Below, piece by piece: positions 53,635 through 61,886 of a stretch of 64,000 bases of DNA (its first letter is position 1; each line of letters begins with the position of its first letter). Made by a program: the position numbers and the translations under genes. The stretch covers positions 806,001 through 870,000 of the forward strand of contig NZ_CP054010.1 of assembly GCF_013267595.1 (NCBI RefSeq), given 5' to 3'. The notes beneath the pieces are model-generated. The model saw only the letters and a program-made list of their open reading frames with translations. It made no database searches and was not told where the DNA came from. The DNA is from Prevotella melaninogenica (GTDB taxonomy: Bacteria > Bacteroidota > Bacteroidia > Bacteroidales > Bacteroidaceae).

Positions 53635-54129
53635 ATGATAAAAAGATTTATGCTGTTCGTTGCAGCAATGGTAGTGAGCATCAGTGCATCTGCACAGTTT
53701 CAAGAGGGTAAGGGCTACTTAGGTGCTTCCCTGACAGGACTCGACTTGCACTATAATGGTCAAGACGGATTCAACTTAGGTGTACAAGCAAAGGCAGGTT
53801 ACTTCCCTTGGGATAACCTCATGGTGCTTGCTACATTCGATGCGGCACACAATGGTTCTGAGGCTGTTGCCGACCATATCAGCGTAGGTGTTGGTGGACG
53901 TTATTATATCACACAGAACGGACTCTACTTGGGTGCGGGCGTAAAACTCCTCCATGCCAACCATAACTATAACGACCTGATGCCGGGTGTTGAGGTGGGT
54001 TATGCCTTCTTCATCAACCGCTCAGTGACGATTGAGCCTGCTATTTACTATGATCAATCATTCAAGACACATAACTATTCAAATATTGGCTTGAAGGTTG
54101 GTCTCGGTATCTACCTCTTTGATGATTAA
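53635..54129 (+). CDS. Outer-membrane beta-barrel protein
   Basis: A 164-residue OmpX/OmpW-like small barrel. Signal peptide MIKRFMLFVAAMVVSISASAQ from ATG 53635; alternating strands (GYLGASLTGLDLHYN, FNLGVQAKAGYFPW, HISVGVGGRYYITQNGLYLGAGVKL, FFINRSVTIEPAIYYDQSF) end in GLGIYLFDD. Role unknown. TACCTTTG near 53554 may be its -7 box. Confidence 0.85.
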   Translation: MIKRFMLFVAAMVVSISASAQFQEGKGYLGASLTGLDLHYNGQDGFNLGVQAKAGYFPWDNLMVLATFDAAHNGSEAVADHISVGVGGRYYITQNGLYLGAGVKLLHANHNYNDLMPGVEVGYAFFINRSVTIEPAIYYDQSFKTHNYSNIGLKVGLGIYLFDD

Positions 54130-54173
54130 TCAAGAGGAAGACAAGAGATATTATTTTAAGGACTGGCTGTCTT

Positions 54174-54208
54174 AATATAGGGATGCACCAGTTGGTGTGT
54201 CCCTATAT
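54174..54208. terminator. Hairpin after the OMP gene
   Basis: ATATAGGGATGCACC pairs with GGTGTGTCCCTATAT (one two-base mismatch) around AGTT. There is no strong T run, so terminator function is probable only. Confidence 0.5.
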
Positions 54209-54312
54209 CTCTCAAATCAAATGGCAGTTTCTATCGACTATTAAGCAAAGAAAAGAGGTTTGCAACAGCAAATTGCTCTTCGATATCTCCAGCCTACGAG
54301 AATTAATTTTAA

Positions 54313-54921
54313 ATGCAACAATACCCTTCTCAACTCTTAGAACGTGCCGTAGAGGCTTTCTCACAGTTGCCAGGTGTGGGGCGCAAGACCGCTCTGCGCC
54401 TTGTTTTGCATCTGCTACGCCAGTCGACTGAGGACGTAGATAGCTTTGCGGATGCTGTTATACGTGTGAAACACGATGTAAAGTATTGCAAGGTTTGCCA
54501 TAATATCTCTGATAATGAGGTTTGTTCTATCTGTTCTGACCCACGCCGAGATGCCTCGGTGGTCTGTGTGGTAGAGAACATTCAGGACGTCATGGCGATT
54601 GAGAATACCCAGCAGTTCCATGGATTATACCACGTTTTGGGTGGTATCATCTCTCCGATGGACGGCATCGGACCGCACGACTTAGAGATTGAATCGCTCG
54701 TAGAGCGCGTGGAAGAGGGTACGGTGAAGGAAGTCATCCTTGCCCTTGCCAGTACGATGGAGGGCGACACGACCAACTTTTATATCTCACGCAAGCTGAA
54801 AGACACAGGCGTGAAACTGTCGGTTATCGCACGAGGTATCTCTGTTGGCGACGAACTTGAATATACAGATGAGGTGACGTTGGGCAGAAGTATTCTGAAC
54901 CGCACACCTTTTGAATCTTAA
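54313..54921 (+). CDS. recR: Recombination protein RecR
   Basis: A 202-residue RecR of normal length: N-terminal helix-hairpin-helix ([17 protein letters not shown]), four-Cys zinc finger ([16 protein letters not shown]), Toprim domain ([16 protein letters not shown]) and C-terminal Walker-B-like segment. It works with RecO and RecF to load RecA at gaps. It is first in a tight run of four genes; the next ATG is eight bases after its stop. Confidence 0.96.
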   Translation: MQQYPSQLLERAVEAFSQLPGVGRKTALRLVLHLLRQSTEDVDSFADAVIRVKHDVKYCKVCHNISDNEVCSICSDPRRDASVVCVVENIQDVMAIENTQQFHGLYHVLGGIISPMDGIGPHDLEIESLVERVEEGTVKEVILALASTMEGDTTNFYISRKLKDTGVKLSVIARGISVGDELEYTDEVTLGRSILNRTPFES

Positions 54922-54928
54922 AACAACC

Positions 54929-55381
54929 ATGGATAAAACAAGAAAAATACTTCTTACTGAGTTCTTTGGCTCATGCCTTATCACACTGCTCATCATCGCG
55001 GTGTATGAACTTGAACTGATCTTGCCCGGTGCGTGGGCTGATGTTGAAAGCAGCAATATGGTTACTGTGCAGTTTCTTATGCAGCTGTTGACCCTCGCTA
55101 CTATCCCACTTGCACTCTTCCTTTTCAAGATTGGCTACGTACACTCTGACTTACATACCGACGAGAGTCACGTCAGTCGTAAGCTGCTCTTCTGGGGTAG
55201 CGTGCGAATAATGATGCTTTGCGTTCCGATGATACTCAATACCTTCTTCTACTATGCCTTCGGGGATAGTGTAAGTTTCTTCTATCTTGCCGTCATCTTA
55301 GCGTTGAGCTTATTCTTCGTCTTCCCCAACAAGAAGCGTTGTGAGCATGAATGTTCTATGGATAATTCAGAACAAGCATAA
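54929..55381 (+). CDS. Small integral membrane protein of unknown function
   Basis: A 150-residue protein from MDKTRKILLTEFF with four hydrophobic segments (LITLLIIAVYEL, FLMQLLTLATIPLALFLF, IMMLCVPMILNTFFYYAF, FFYLAVILALSLFFVF) and a charged Cys-containing tail (KKRCEHECSM). No named family is recognised. Lies between recR and a glycosyltransferase, immediately adjacent to the latter's start. Confidence 0.75.
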   Translation: MDKTRKILLTEFFGSCLITLLIIAVYELELILPGAWADVESSNMVTVQFLMQLLTLATIPLALFLFKIGYVHSDLHTDESHVSRKLLFWGSVRIMMLCVPMILNTFFYYAFGDSVSFFYLAVILALSLFFVFPNKKRCEHECSMDNSEQA

Positions 55382-56584
55382 ATGAAGCTGAGCGTTGTCA
55401 TCGTTAATTATAACGTAAAATACTATCTCCAACAGTGTCTTGAGAGTCTTCAGCGCGCTTTGAAAGGCGTTGAAGCAGAGGTATTTGTGGTTGACAACCA
55501 TTCTCATGACGGCTCCGTAGCCTACCTGCGCAGCCGTTTCCCTGATGTTCACTTCATTGCCAGTACGCATAACTTAGGCTTTGCGGGTGGTAATAATATT
55601 GCGATTCGCCAAAGTAAGGGCGAATATGTCTTACTACTCAATCCCGACACGGTTGTGGGCGAGGAGGTTATCCATGCTTCTATCGACTTCATGGATAGTC
55701 ACCTAACGGCTGGAGGACATGGCGTACAGATGCTTACTCACTGTGGTGAACGAGCCTTAGAAAGCCGTCGTGGCTTGCCGTCACCCATTGTTTCGTTCTA
55801 TAAGATGGTAGGACTTTGCAAGCATTTCCCACAAAGTGACCGCTTTGCACATTATTATATGGGTAGTCTGTCGTGGGATGTTCCAGGCAAGATTGAGGTA
55901 ATCAGTGGTGCTTACTGCTTCCTTCGCAGGGCTGCCTTAGACAAGGTAGGACTCTTAGACGAGGACTTTTTTATGTATGGCGAGGATGTCGACCTCAGCT
56001 ATCGACTGTTGAAAGGTGGCTTTGAGAACTGGTATCTCCCTGTGCGCATCCTACATTACAAGGGCGAGAGCACACAGAAGTCGAGCTTCCGATATGTCCA
56101 CGTCTTCTATGATGCCATGCTTATCTTCTTCCGCAAGCATTATGGCGGTATGAATGCATTGTGGCGACTACCGATTAAGACGGCTATCTACGTGAAAGCC
56201 TTTGGTTCACTGATTGGTACTACCATTCGGGCAACGAGAAAGAAGTTGGGATTTCGTACTTCGAAAGATAAATCATTCCCACATTATATATTTGTTGCAG
56301 GCGAAGATGTCATGGGAAAATGCCAACGATTGGCTACAGACAATGCCCTCGTGGCAGAGTATCGAGTAGCGGATAAGGACAGCTTGCAACACACACACGC
56401 CAACCTAATCAAGGAGTTTGGAGGCAAGAACAGACCTTACTGCATCGTCTATGACACCGACTTGTTCAGCTATCAAGACATCCTGAATGTCTTTGCCGAA
56501 CAGCCAAAACAGAATATTCACATTGGTTTCTACCATAGAAAGGAGAACAGAGTCGTCACCATGATGGAAGTTATAGGAGATTAA
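55382..56584 (+). CDS. Family 2 glycosyltransferase with extra C-terminal domain
   Basis: A 400-residue WbbL/rhamnosyltransferase-type GT2. Nucleotide-sugar fold: LSVVIVNYNVKYYLQQCLESL, VVDNHSHDGSV, NLGFAGGNN, LLLNPDTVVG (DxD-like), and ISGAYCFLRRAAL with DEDFFMYGEDVDLSYR (catalytic base region). About residues 300-400 (FVAGEDVMGKCQRLATDNAL, PYCIVYDTDLFSYQDIL) are not part of the usual enzyme and look like a small extra alpha/beta domain. It probably adds a sugar to a surface glycan. Confidence 0.88.
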   Translation: MKLSVVIVNYNVKYYLQQCLESLQRALKGVEAEVFVVDNHSHDGSVAYLRSRFPDVHFIASTHNLGFAGGNNIAIRQSKGEYVLLLNPDTVVGEEVIHASIDFMDSHLTAGGHGVQMLTHCGERALESRRGLPSPIVSFYKMVGLCKHFPQSDRFAHYYMGSLSWDVPGKIEVISGAYCFLRRAALDKVGLLDEDFFMYGEDVDLSYRLLKGGFENWYLPVRILHYKGESTQKSSFRYVHVFYDAMLIFFRKHYGGMNALWRLPIKTAIYVKAFGSLIGTTIRATRKKLGFRTSKDKSFPHYIFVAGEDVMGKCQRLATDNALVAEYRVADKDSLQHTHANLIKEFGGKNRPYCIVYDTDLFSYQDILNVFAEQPKQNIHIGFYHRKENRVVTMMEVIGD

Positions 56585-56587
56585 AAC

Positions 56588-57106
56588 ATGGAAAAGAAAC
56601 AGCACGTGGAAGTCAGACTGAGAGCTATGGAGCCGGAAGACCTCGATATGCTCTATCACATTGAGAACGATCGTAGCCTATGGAACATCAGTGCAACGAA
56701 TGTTCCCTACAGCCGTTATGCCCTACATAATTACATTGCTGATGCGAAAAACGATATCTATATCGACGGACAACTGCGTATGATGATTGAGAATCGTGAG
56801 CAGGAAATTGTCGGTGTGATAGACCTTGTCAACTTCGACCCAAAGCATCAGCGGGCGGAAATGGGTATTATCATCATGAAACCATTTCGCCAAAAAGGCT
56901 ATGCACAAGCCGCTATTTCCGCCCTAATCGACTATACGCGCAATGGGTTACACCTCAAACAAATCTACGCTGTAGTAGACGTTGACAACGAGGTGTCAAT
57001 CCGCTGTCTTTCGTCCATTGGTTTTACAAATGGTAGTATACTGAAAGAGTGGCTTTATTGCGACGGACAATACAAGGATGCAAGGGTAATGCAACTTTTT
57101 ATATAA
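56588..57106 (+). CDS. GNAT family N-acetyltransferase
   Basis: A 172-residue acetyltransferase of the RimJ/SpeG type. VRLRAMEPEDLDMLYHIEND at the start, then IVGVIDLVNFDPKHQRAEMGIII and the acetyl-CoA loop KPFRQKGYAQAAISALIDY, then VDVDNEVSIRCLSSIGF. The acceptor (polyamine, protein or small molecule) is not evident. It begins three bases after the glycosyltransferase stop. Confidence 0.87.
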   Translation: MEKKQHVEVRLRAMEPEDLDMLYHIENDRSLWNISATNVPYSRYALHNYIADAKNDIYIDGQLRMMIENREQEIVGVIDLVNFDPKHQRAEMGIIIMKPFRQKGYAQAAISALIDYTRNGLHLKQIYAVVDVDNEVSIRCLSSIGFTNGSILKEWLYCDGQYKDARVMQLFI

Positions 57107-57121
57107 AAAGCATAAATTAAT

Positions 57122-57153
57122 TTTGGTGGAATAGATTTTTATTATTACCTTTG
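57122..57153 (+). promoter_or_regulatory. Promoter of the tRNA-Asp pair
   Basis: TTTG (57122-57125), 20 bases, TACCTTTG (57146-57153); it has the same form as the tRNA-fMet promoter and starts 16 bases past the GNAT stop. Confidence 0.8.
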
Positions 57154-57192
57154 CACTCGCAAAACAGAAAAAGGGTTTAAAACATCCATTTT

Positions 57193-57266
57193 GGTGCGTT
57201 AGTTCAGTTGGTTAGAATGCCTGCCTGTCACGCAGGAGGTCACGAGTTCGAGTCTCGTACGCACCG
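57193..57266 (+). tRNA. tRNA-Asp (GTC)
   Basis: A 74-base cloverleaf: acceptor GGTGCGT/ACGCACC, anticodon GTC in CCTGTCACG, T loop TTCGAGT and discriminator G. CCA is not encoded. Identical to the next gene. Confidence 0.95.
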
Positions 57267-57291
57267 CTGAAACCCCAAATCTGTAATGCAT

Positions 57292-57365
57292 GGTGCGTTA
57301 GTTCAGTTGGTTAGAATGCCTGCCTGTCACGCAGGAGGTCACGAGTTCGAGTCTCGTACGCACCG
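57292..57365 (+). tRNA. tRNA-Asp (GTC), second identical copy
   Basis: Identical to 57193-57266, 25 bases downstream; the pair is probably one transcript ending at the terminator that follows. Confidence 0.95.
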
Positions 57366-57369
57366 CTGA

Positions 57370-57398
57370 AACCTTGGCTTCCCGCCAAGGTTTTTTTG
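57370..57398 (+). terminator. Terminator of the tRNA-Asp pair
   Basis: AACCTTGGC pairs with GCCAAGGTT around TTCCC and runs into seven T. Confidence 0.9.
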
Positions 57399-57413
57399 TT
57401 TATGATAGGTAAA

Positions 57414-57760
57414 AGGTAACGAGTAAACAAGTCGACGAGTTGACAAGTCAACAAGTTGCTTGTAAGAAAGACAGAATAAAAGAACGAGGATTTACGTATA
57501 GAATAACAAGCAACTCGTATACTTGTAGACTTGTTAACTTGTCAACTTACACGAAAGAGACAAAGTAACATGAAAACATATATTTAAAGAAGAACAAGTG
57601 GACGAGTGAACAAGAAGACAAGTGAACAAGTTGCTTGCCGAAAAGCCAAATAAAAGAACGAAGATTGGCGTATAGAATAACAAGCAACTCGTCTACGTGT
57701 AGACTTGTTAACTCGTCAACTTGCCGAAAAGCCAAAGTAACATAAGAGCTTTTAGGTTTA
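57414..57760. repeat. Two tandem palindromic units of GACAAGTTGACAAG words
   Basis: Each unit (57414-57594 and 57594-57760) has a left arm of words such as AACAAGTTGCTTG and a right arm CAAGCAACTCGT...TGTAGACTTGTTAAC that is its complement, with a loop AAATAAAAGAACGA-like. The units are similar to each other (ATAGAATAACAAGCAACTCGT is shared by both). Confidence 0.75.
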
Positions 57761-57774
57761 TTAAAAAGATATCG

Positions 57775-57985
57775 GTTGAAGCAACTGAGGCACCGTCGGT
57801 ACGTAGAGCAATCAGAGGCTGTTTGCCAATTTTATTAAAGTTTCTATGTACAAAGTATTTACCCAAAAAGGTATAAAGATTCTGTACGCTTCGTCTCTGT
57901 CGCTCTTTGTGCTCTCGGCACCTCTTGTATATTGTGTTTAACTCCATCCGTTCTGTTTCTCTGTGTGATATATTATGTAAGGGTT
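57775..57985. repeat. Dispersed repeat R2, copy 2
   Basis: GAGGCACCGTCGGTACG through GATTCTGTACGCTTCGTCTC to TTTCTCTGTGTG aligns with 32865-33065 in the same orientation. 57986-58089 shows nothing. Confidence 0.65.
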
Positions 57986-58089
57986 TTAGTTTATCACTCC
58001 ATATACGAGTTGGCGAAATTCTTAAGAGAAGTATATCTTCTTTTGCCTATCTACCTCTTAATTACACATCATTCAGCCGCTTATGCGTT

Positions 58090-58345
58090 TTGAATTATCT
58101 TGACATAACAGCGGCGAAAACACCCCTAAAAAACATCCAAAAACAGCCTTTTTGAACGTCTTTGTAACTAACAGCATATCAAGTTATTGCAAAATCGCAT
58201 AGCAAGAGGTGCTTAATAGGACTTCAAAAGGGCGTTAATAAGACCAGAAAAGGGCACCTTTTGCAAGCCGAAAGGGCGTCTTTTCAAAGCTAAAAGACCA
58301 TGTATTGAATTTCAGAGTATGGAAAATTGTTTACAAATAAACGCC
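58090..58345. repeat. Large repeat R1, copy 6 (core, inverted)
   Basis: AGGTGCTTAATAGGACTTC, AAAAGGGCGTTAATAAG and AAAAGGGCACCTTTTGC are present, followed by AAAGACCATGTATTGAA. A GC hairpin unit follows at 58361-58390; 58576-58618 holds the AATTCATAATT repeat. Confidence 0.7.
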
Positions 58346-58675
58346 CCAGTCTCTCCAAAACCTCCCCCAACCCCTCCAAAGGAGGGGAGAAACAAATGGG
58401 GTAATGATTTAAAAACAAAATCAGCCAAGGGACAATCTGGTTTGCTCTGCAAATCTTTATCCGTTTGGAACTCCCCTGGGAGAGGAGCTGTTTGTGTCTG
58501 TGTTGTCATAATTATGACGTACTGATGAGAACTTCATTCGAATAATTGTGGATTATGAATTGGAATTGTGGAATAGTAGTAATCATAATTATGAATTCTG
58601 AATTTTGAATTCTGAATTACCATAACTATTTGTGTGCGTGAACAATACTTCTAATTGAAAAAAAAGAACTTTTCT

Positions 58676-58707
58676 TTTGGTATTTATTGTATAAACGACT
58701 ATATTTG
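58676..58707 (+). promoter_or_regulatory. susCD promoter
   Basis: TTTG (58676-58679), 20 bases, TATATTTG (58700-58707). It places the transcript start near 58714 and decides for a start codon at or after 58736 rather than upstream. Confidence 0.8.
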
Positions 58708-58735
58708 TAGCACAAAACCTAAATCAATAGAATAT

Positions 58736-61700
58736 ATGTCTAATTTTATGAAAGTAAGTCAGAATCGTAGAAAGCACCCGCCATTTGTAACTGGCAGCTT
58801 AGCTTTCTCTTTTGCACTTGGGTTGATGGCGTTTGCACCATCCCCAGTATTAGCCAATGTAGATGCGAACACGAGTATGAGTGTTCAGCAGCAAAAGCAG
58901 AGTATCAATGGTGTAGTGAAAGATGCTAATGGCGACCCAGTCATTGGTGCTTCTATACTGGCAAATGGTACTCCTGTAGGGGTGACCGATATGGACGGTC
59001 GCTTCTCAATCTCTGTTGCTCTGGGTACGGAGTTGAAGATTAGTTATGTTGGTTTTACCACTCAGAGCGTCATGGTGAGAAGTGGTGTGACGAACTATAA
59101 CATTACTCTGAAAGATGAGAACAGCGCTCTCAGCGAGGTTGTTGTTGTCGGTTATGGTACGCAGAAGAAGGCAAACCTCTCTGGTTCTGTTGCACAGCTT
59201 GATAGTAAGGCACTTGAAAACCGCCCTATCTCTAACGTGTCTTCAGGCTTGCAGGGCTTGCTTCCGGGTATCACGGTGACAGGAGCTGACGGTGCGCCGG
59301 GTCTTGATAATGGTACGATTCTTGTGCGTGGTGTGGGAACATTGAACTCAGCTACGCCATACATTTTGATTGATGGTGTTGAAGCAGGAACACTGAACTC
59401 GCTTGATCCAGAGGATATCGCGAGTATCTCAGTCCTGAAGGATGCTTCTTCAGCAGCCATCTATGGTTCAAAAGCATCTAACGGTGTGATTCTGGTAACT
59501 ACAAAACGAGGGCAGAACGGTGCGCCAAAGGTTAGCTATTCAGGTTATTTTGGTATTCAGAATGCAACAGCCTTGATGGAAAGGATGAATTCTGCCGATG
59601 CCGCTTACTACTATAATAAGGCATTGGAACGTAGTGGTAAGGCTCCACGTTTCTCTGATGAAGCAATTAAGAAGTTCCGTGACGGCTCTGACCCTTACAA
59701 TTATCCTAATACCGACTGGTACGATCTTGCATTCAAGACAGCTTGGCAAAACCGCCATAACGTGAACATTACAGGTGGTAATGAGTATGTGAAGTATCTT
59801 GCTTCTGCTGGTTATCTCAAGCAGAGCAGTATTCTTCCTAATGCAGGTCGTGAGCAGTTTAATGGTCGTGCAAACCTTGACATGGTGTTGTCAAAGCGCA
59901 TCACTGCCCATCTTAACCTCGCTTATATCCAAAACAACTACCGCGATGCAAGTAGTGCATACGCTGGTGGAAGTAGCGATCAGATTATTCGTCAGCTGAA
60001 TATCATCGCGCCTTGGATTGTTTATAAGTATGAAGATGGTACATACGGTACCGTTTCTGATGGTAACCCAATGGCTTGGTTGGAGTCTGGTATGACCGTA
60101 AATCGCAACAACCGTAACTTTACGGGTATGATTGGTATTGACTATCAGATTATCAAGGATTTGAAACTGACACTCCAAGGGGCTTACGTTGATAACTCAC
60201 AGCGTTACTCTTACTTCCAGAAGTTCATTCAGTATAATCCTAATAAAGCCTCTGACCCTAACAAGTTGGAGATTGCTCACTATGACTGGCATCGTACAAC
60301 CTTCGATGCGTTCCTGAACTATGACAAGTCATTTGCGAAGCACAACTTCAAAGCTATGCTCGGTTGGCATACTGAACGCTTTAAGTATTTGCCTGACTGG
60401 ATGTATCGTAAGAACTTCCCTAACAATGAACTTACTGATATGAACGCTGGTGATGCTTCGACACAGCAGAACGCTGGTAACACTCGCGAGCTGGCGATGG
60501 TGTCTTACTTTGGTCGTCTGAATTACGACTATGCTGGTCGTTACCTCTTTGAGGCAAACTTCCGTTCAGATGCTTCTTCACGCTTTGCTGAGGGTCATCG
60601 CTGGGGTTTCTTCCCATCATTCTCAGCTGCATGGCGTATCTCTGAGGAACCATTCATGGAGAGTTCAAAGTCATGGTTGAACAATTTGAAACTGCGTGCA
60701 TCATGGGGTCAGCTTGGTAATCAGGATGCACTGAACGATTACTATCCTTGGATGAACACTTACAACCTCAATGCGAAGTATCCATTTGGTGGTCAGCTCA
60801 CTCCGGGTTACTATCAGGGTAGCTATCACCTTGAGACAATCTCTTGGGAGCGTTCAACCACATGGGGCGTTGGTCTTGACTTTACTCTCTTCGGTGGTCT
60901 GACTGGCTCGTTGGATTACTATAACCGCAAGACTACGGGTATTATCATGAACGTATCTGCTCCTGCAGAGTTTGCACTCGGTGCCTATAAGGATAATATC
61001 GGTGCATTGCGCAATCAGGGTGTTGAACTCTCATTGGCTTATGCAAAGCAGTTGAACAAGGATTGGACAATCAATGTCGGTGCGAACTTCGCTTACAACA
61101 AGAATAAGATTCTCGACTTGGGTGAAGGAACAGAATACATTGAAGATAAGGATGACCGCAACCGCCGTACAGCTATCGGTCAGCAGTACAAGAGCTATTT
61201 TATGTACAAGGCTACGGGTAAGTTCTTCAACTCACAGCAGGAGGCTGACGACTTCACAGCGAAGTATGGCAACCCATTCGGACGTAAGTTCATGGCAGGT
61301 GACCTTATCTATGAGGACACAAACGGTGATGGTAAGCTCGATACAAACGACCGTATCTACACCAAGCATACTGATATCCCAGCAATTACTTACGGTTTCA
61401 ACCTCGGTGCAACATGGAAGAACGTAGACCTCTCTATGATTTGGCAGGGTGTTGGTGCTGTATCTCATATCTACAACCGTGAGGTACTCGGTGAGTTCTC
61501 TGGTGATGCCAGCCACCCTTCAACACTGTGGAAAGACTCATGGACAGACGACAACCACAATGCTAAGTTACCACGCGTATTCGAGACAGGAAACAGCCCA
61601 AGTGACATGACGCGTGCTATGTCAACCTTCTGGTTGTGGAACACAGCTTACTTGCGTTTGAAGACTTTGCAGTTGGGTTACACCCTTCCAAAGAGTGCGC

Positions 61701-61864
61701 TCAAAGCTGTTGGTCTTGAGAAGGTACGTATCTATTATGCAGGTGAAAACCTCCTTACCTTCGATGCATTGCCATTCAATATTGACCCAGAAGTGACCAG
61801 CGAGCGTGGATCATCTTATCCATTGCTACGTTCACATTCTATCGGTATCAATATCACATTCTAA
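58736..61864 (+). CDS. SusC-like TonB-dependent outer-membrane transporter
   Basis: A 1042-residue SusC/RagA protein from ATG 58736 (ATG 58748 also possible). After a longish leader (FVTGSLAFSFALGLMAFAPSP) comes the carboxypeptidase-regulatory domain (INGVVKDANGDPVIGASILANG), the TonB box region (SEVVVVGYGTQKKANLSGSV), the plug (LQGLLPGITVTGADGAPG, ILIDGVEAGTL, SVLKDASSAAIYGSKASNGV) and a barrel ending HSIGINITF. It forms the channel beneath the SusD lid encoded next. The cargo is probably an oligosaccharide or glycopeptide, but no enzyme gene is nearby within the window to name it. Confidence 0.95.
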   Translation: MSNFMKVSQNRRKHPPFVTGSLAFSFALGLMAFAPSPVLANVDANTSMSVQQQKQSINGVVKDANGDPVIGASILANGTPVGVTDMDGRFSISVALGTELKISYVGFTTQSVMVRSGVTNYNITLKDENSALSEVVVVGYGTQKKANLSGSVAQLDSKALENRPISNVSSGLQGLLPGITVTGADGAPGLDNGTILVRGVGTLNSATPYILIDGVEAGTLNSLDPEDIASISVLKDASSAAIYGSKASNGVILVTTKRGQNGAPKVSYSGYFGIQNATALMERMNSADAAYYYNKALERSGKAPRFSDEAIKKFRDGSDPYNYPNTDWYDLAFKTAWQNRHNVNITGGNEYVKYLASAGYLKQSSILPNAGREQFNGRANLDMVLSKRITAHLNLAYIQNNYRDASSAYAGGSSDQIIRQLNIIAPWIVYKYEDGTYGTVSDGNPMAWLESGMTVNRNNRNFTGMIGIDYQIIKDLKLTLQGAYVDNSQRYSYFQKFIQYNPNKASDPNKLEIAHYDWHRTTFDAFLNYDKSFAKHNFKAMLGWHTERFKYLPDWMYRKNFPNNELTDMNAGDASTQQNAGNTRELAMVSYFGRLNYDYAGRYLFEANFRSDASSRFAEGHRWGFFPSFSAAWRISEEPFMESSKSWLNNLKLRASWGQLGNQDALNDYYPWMNTYNLNAKYPFGGQLTPGYYQGSYHLETISWERSTTWGVGLDFTLFGGLTGSLDYYNRKTTGIIMNVSAPAEFALGAYKDNIGALRNQGVELSLAYAKQLNKDWTINVGANFAYNKNKILDLGEGTEYIEDKDDRNRRTAIGQQYKSYFMYKATGKFFNSQQEADDFTAKYGNPFGRKFMAGDLIYEDTNGDGKLDTNDRIYTKHTDIPAITYGFNLGATWKNVDLSMIWQGVGAVSHIYNREVLGEFSGDASHPSTLWKDSWTDDNHNAKLPRVFETGNSPSDMTRAMSTFWLWNTAYLRLKTLQLGYTLPKSALKAVGLEKVRIYYAGENLLTFDALPFNIDPEVTSERGSSYPLLRSHSIGINITF

Positions 61865-61886
61865 CCGTAAATACCCGATATACATT

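Noticed and set aside
57907..58155. 82-codon open frame after the tRNA-Asp pair
   Set aside because: It crosses repeat R2 into unrelated sequence and has no matching frame in the other R2 copy.
61806..61886. Upstream extension of the SusD gene
   Set aside because: It would overlap the end of susC and place the lipoprotein signal peptide internally; ATG 61887 gives a normal lipobox.
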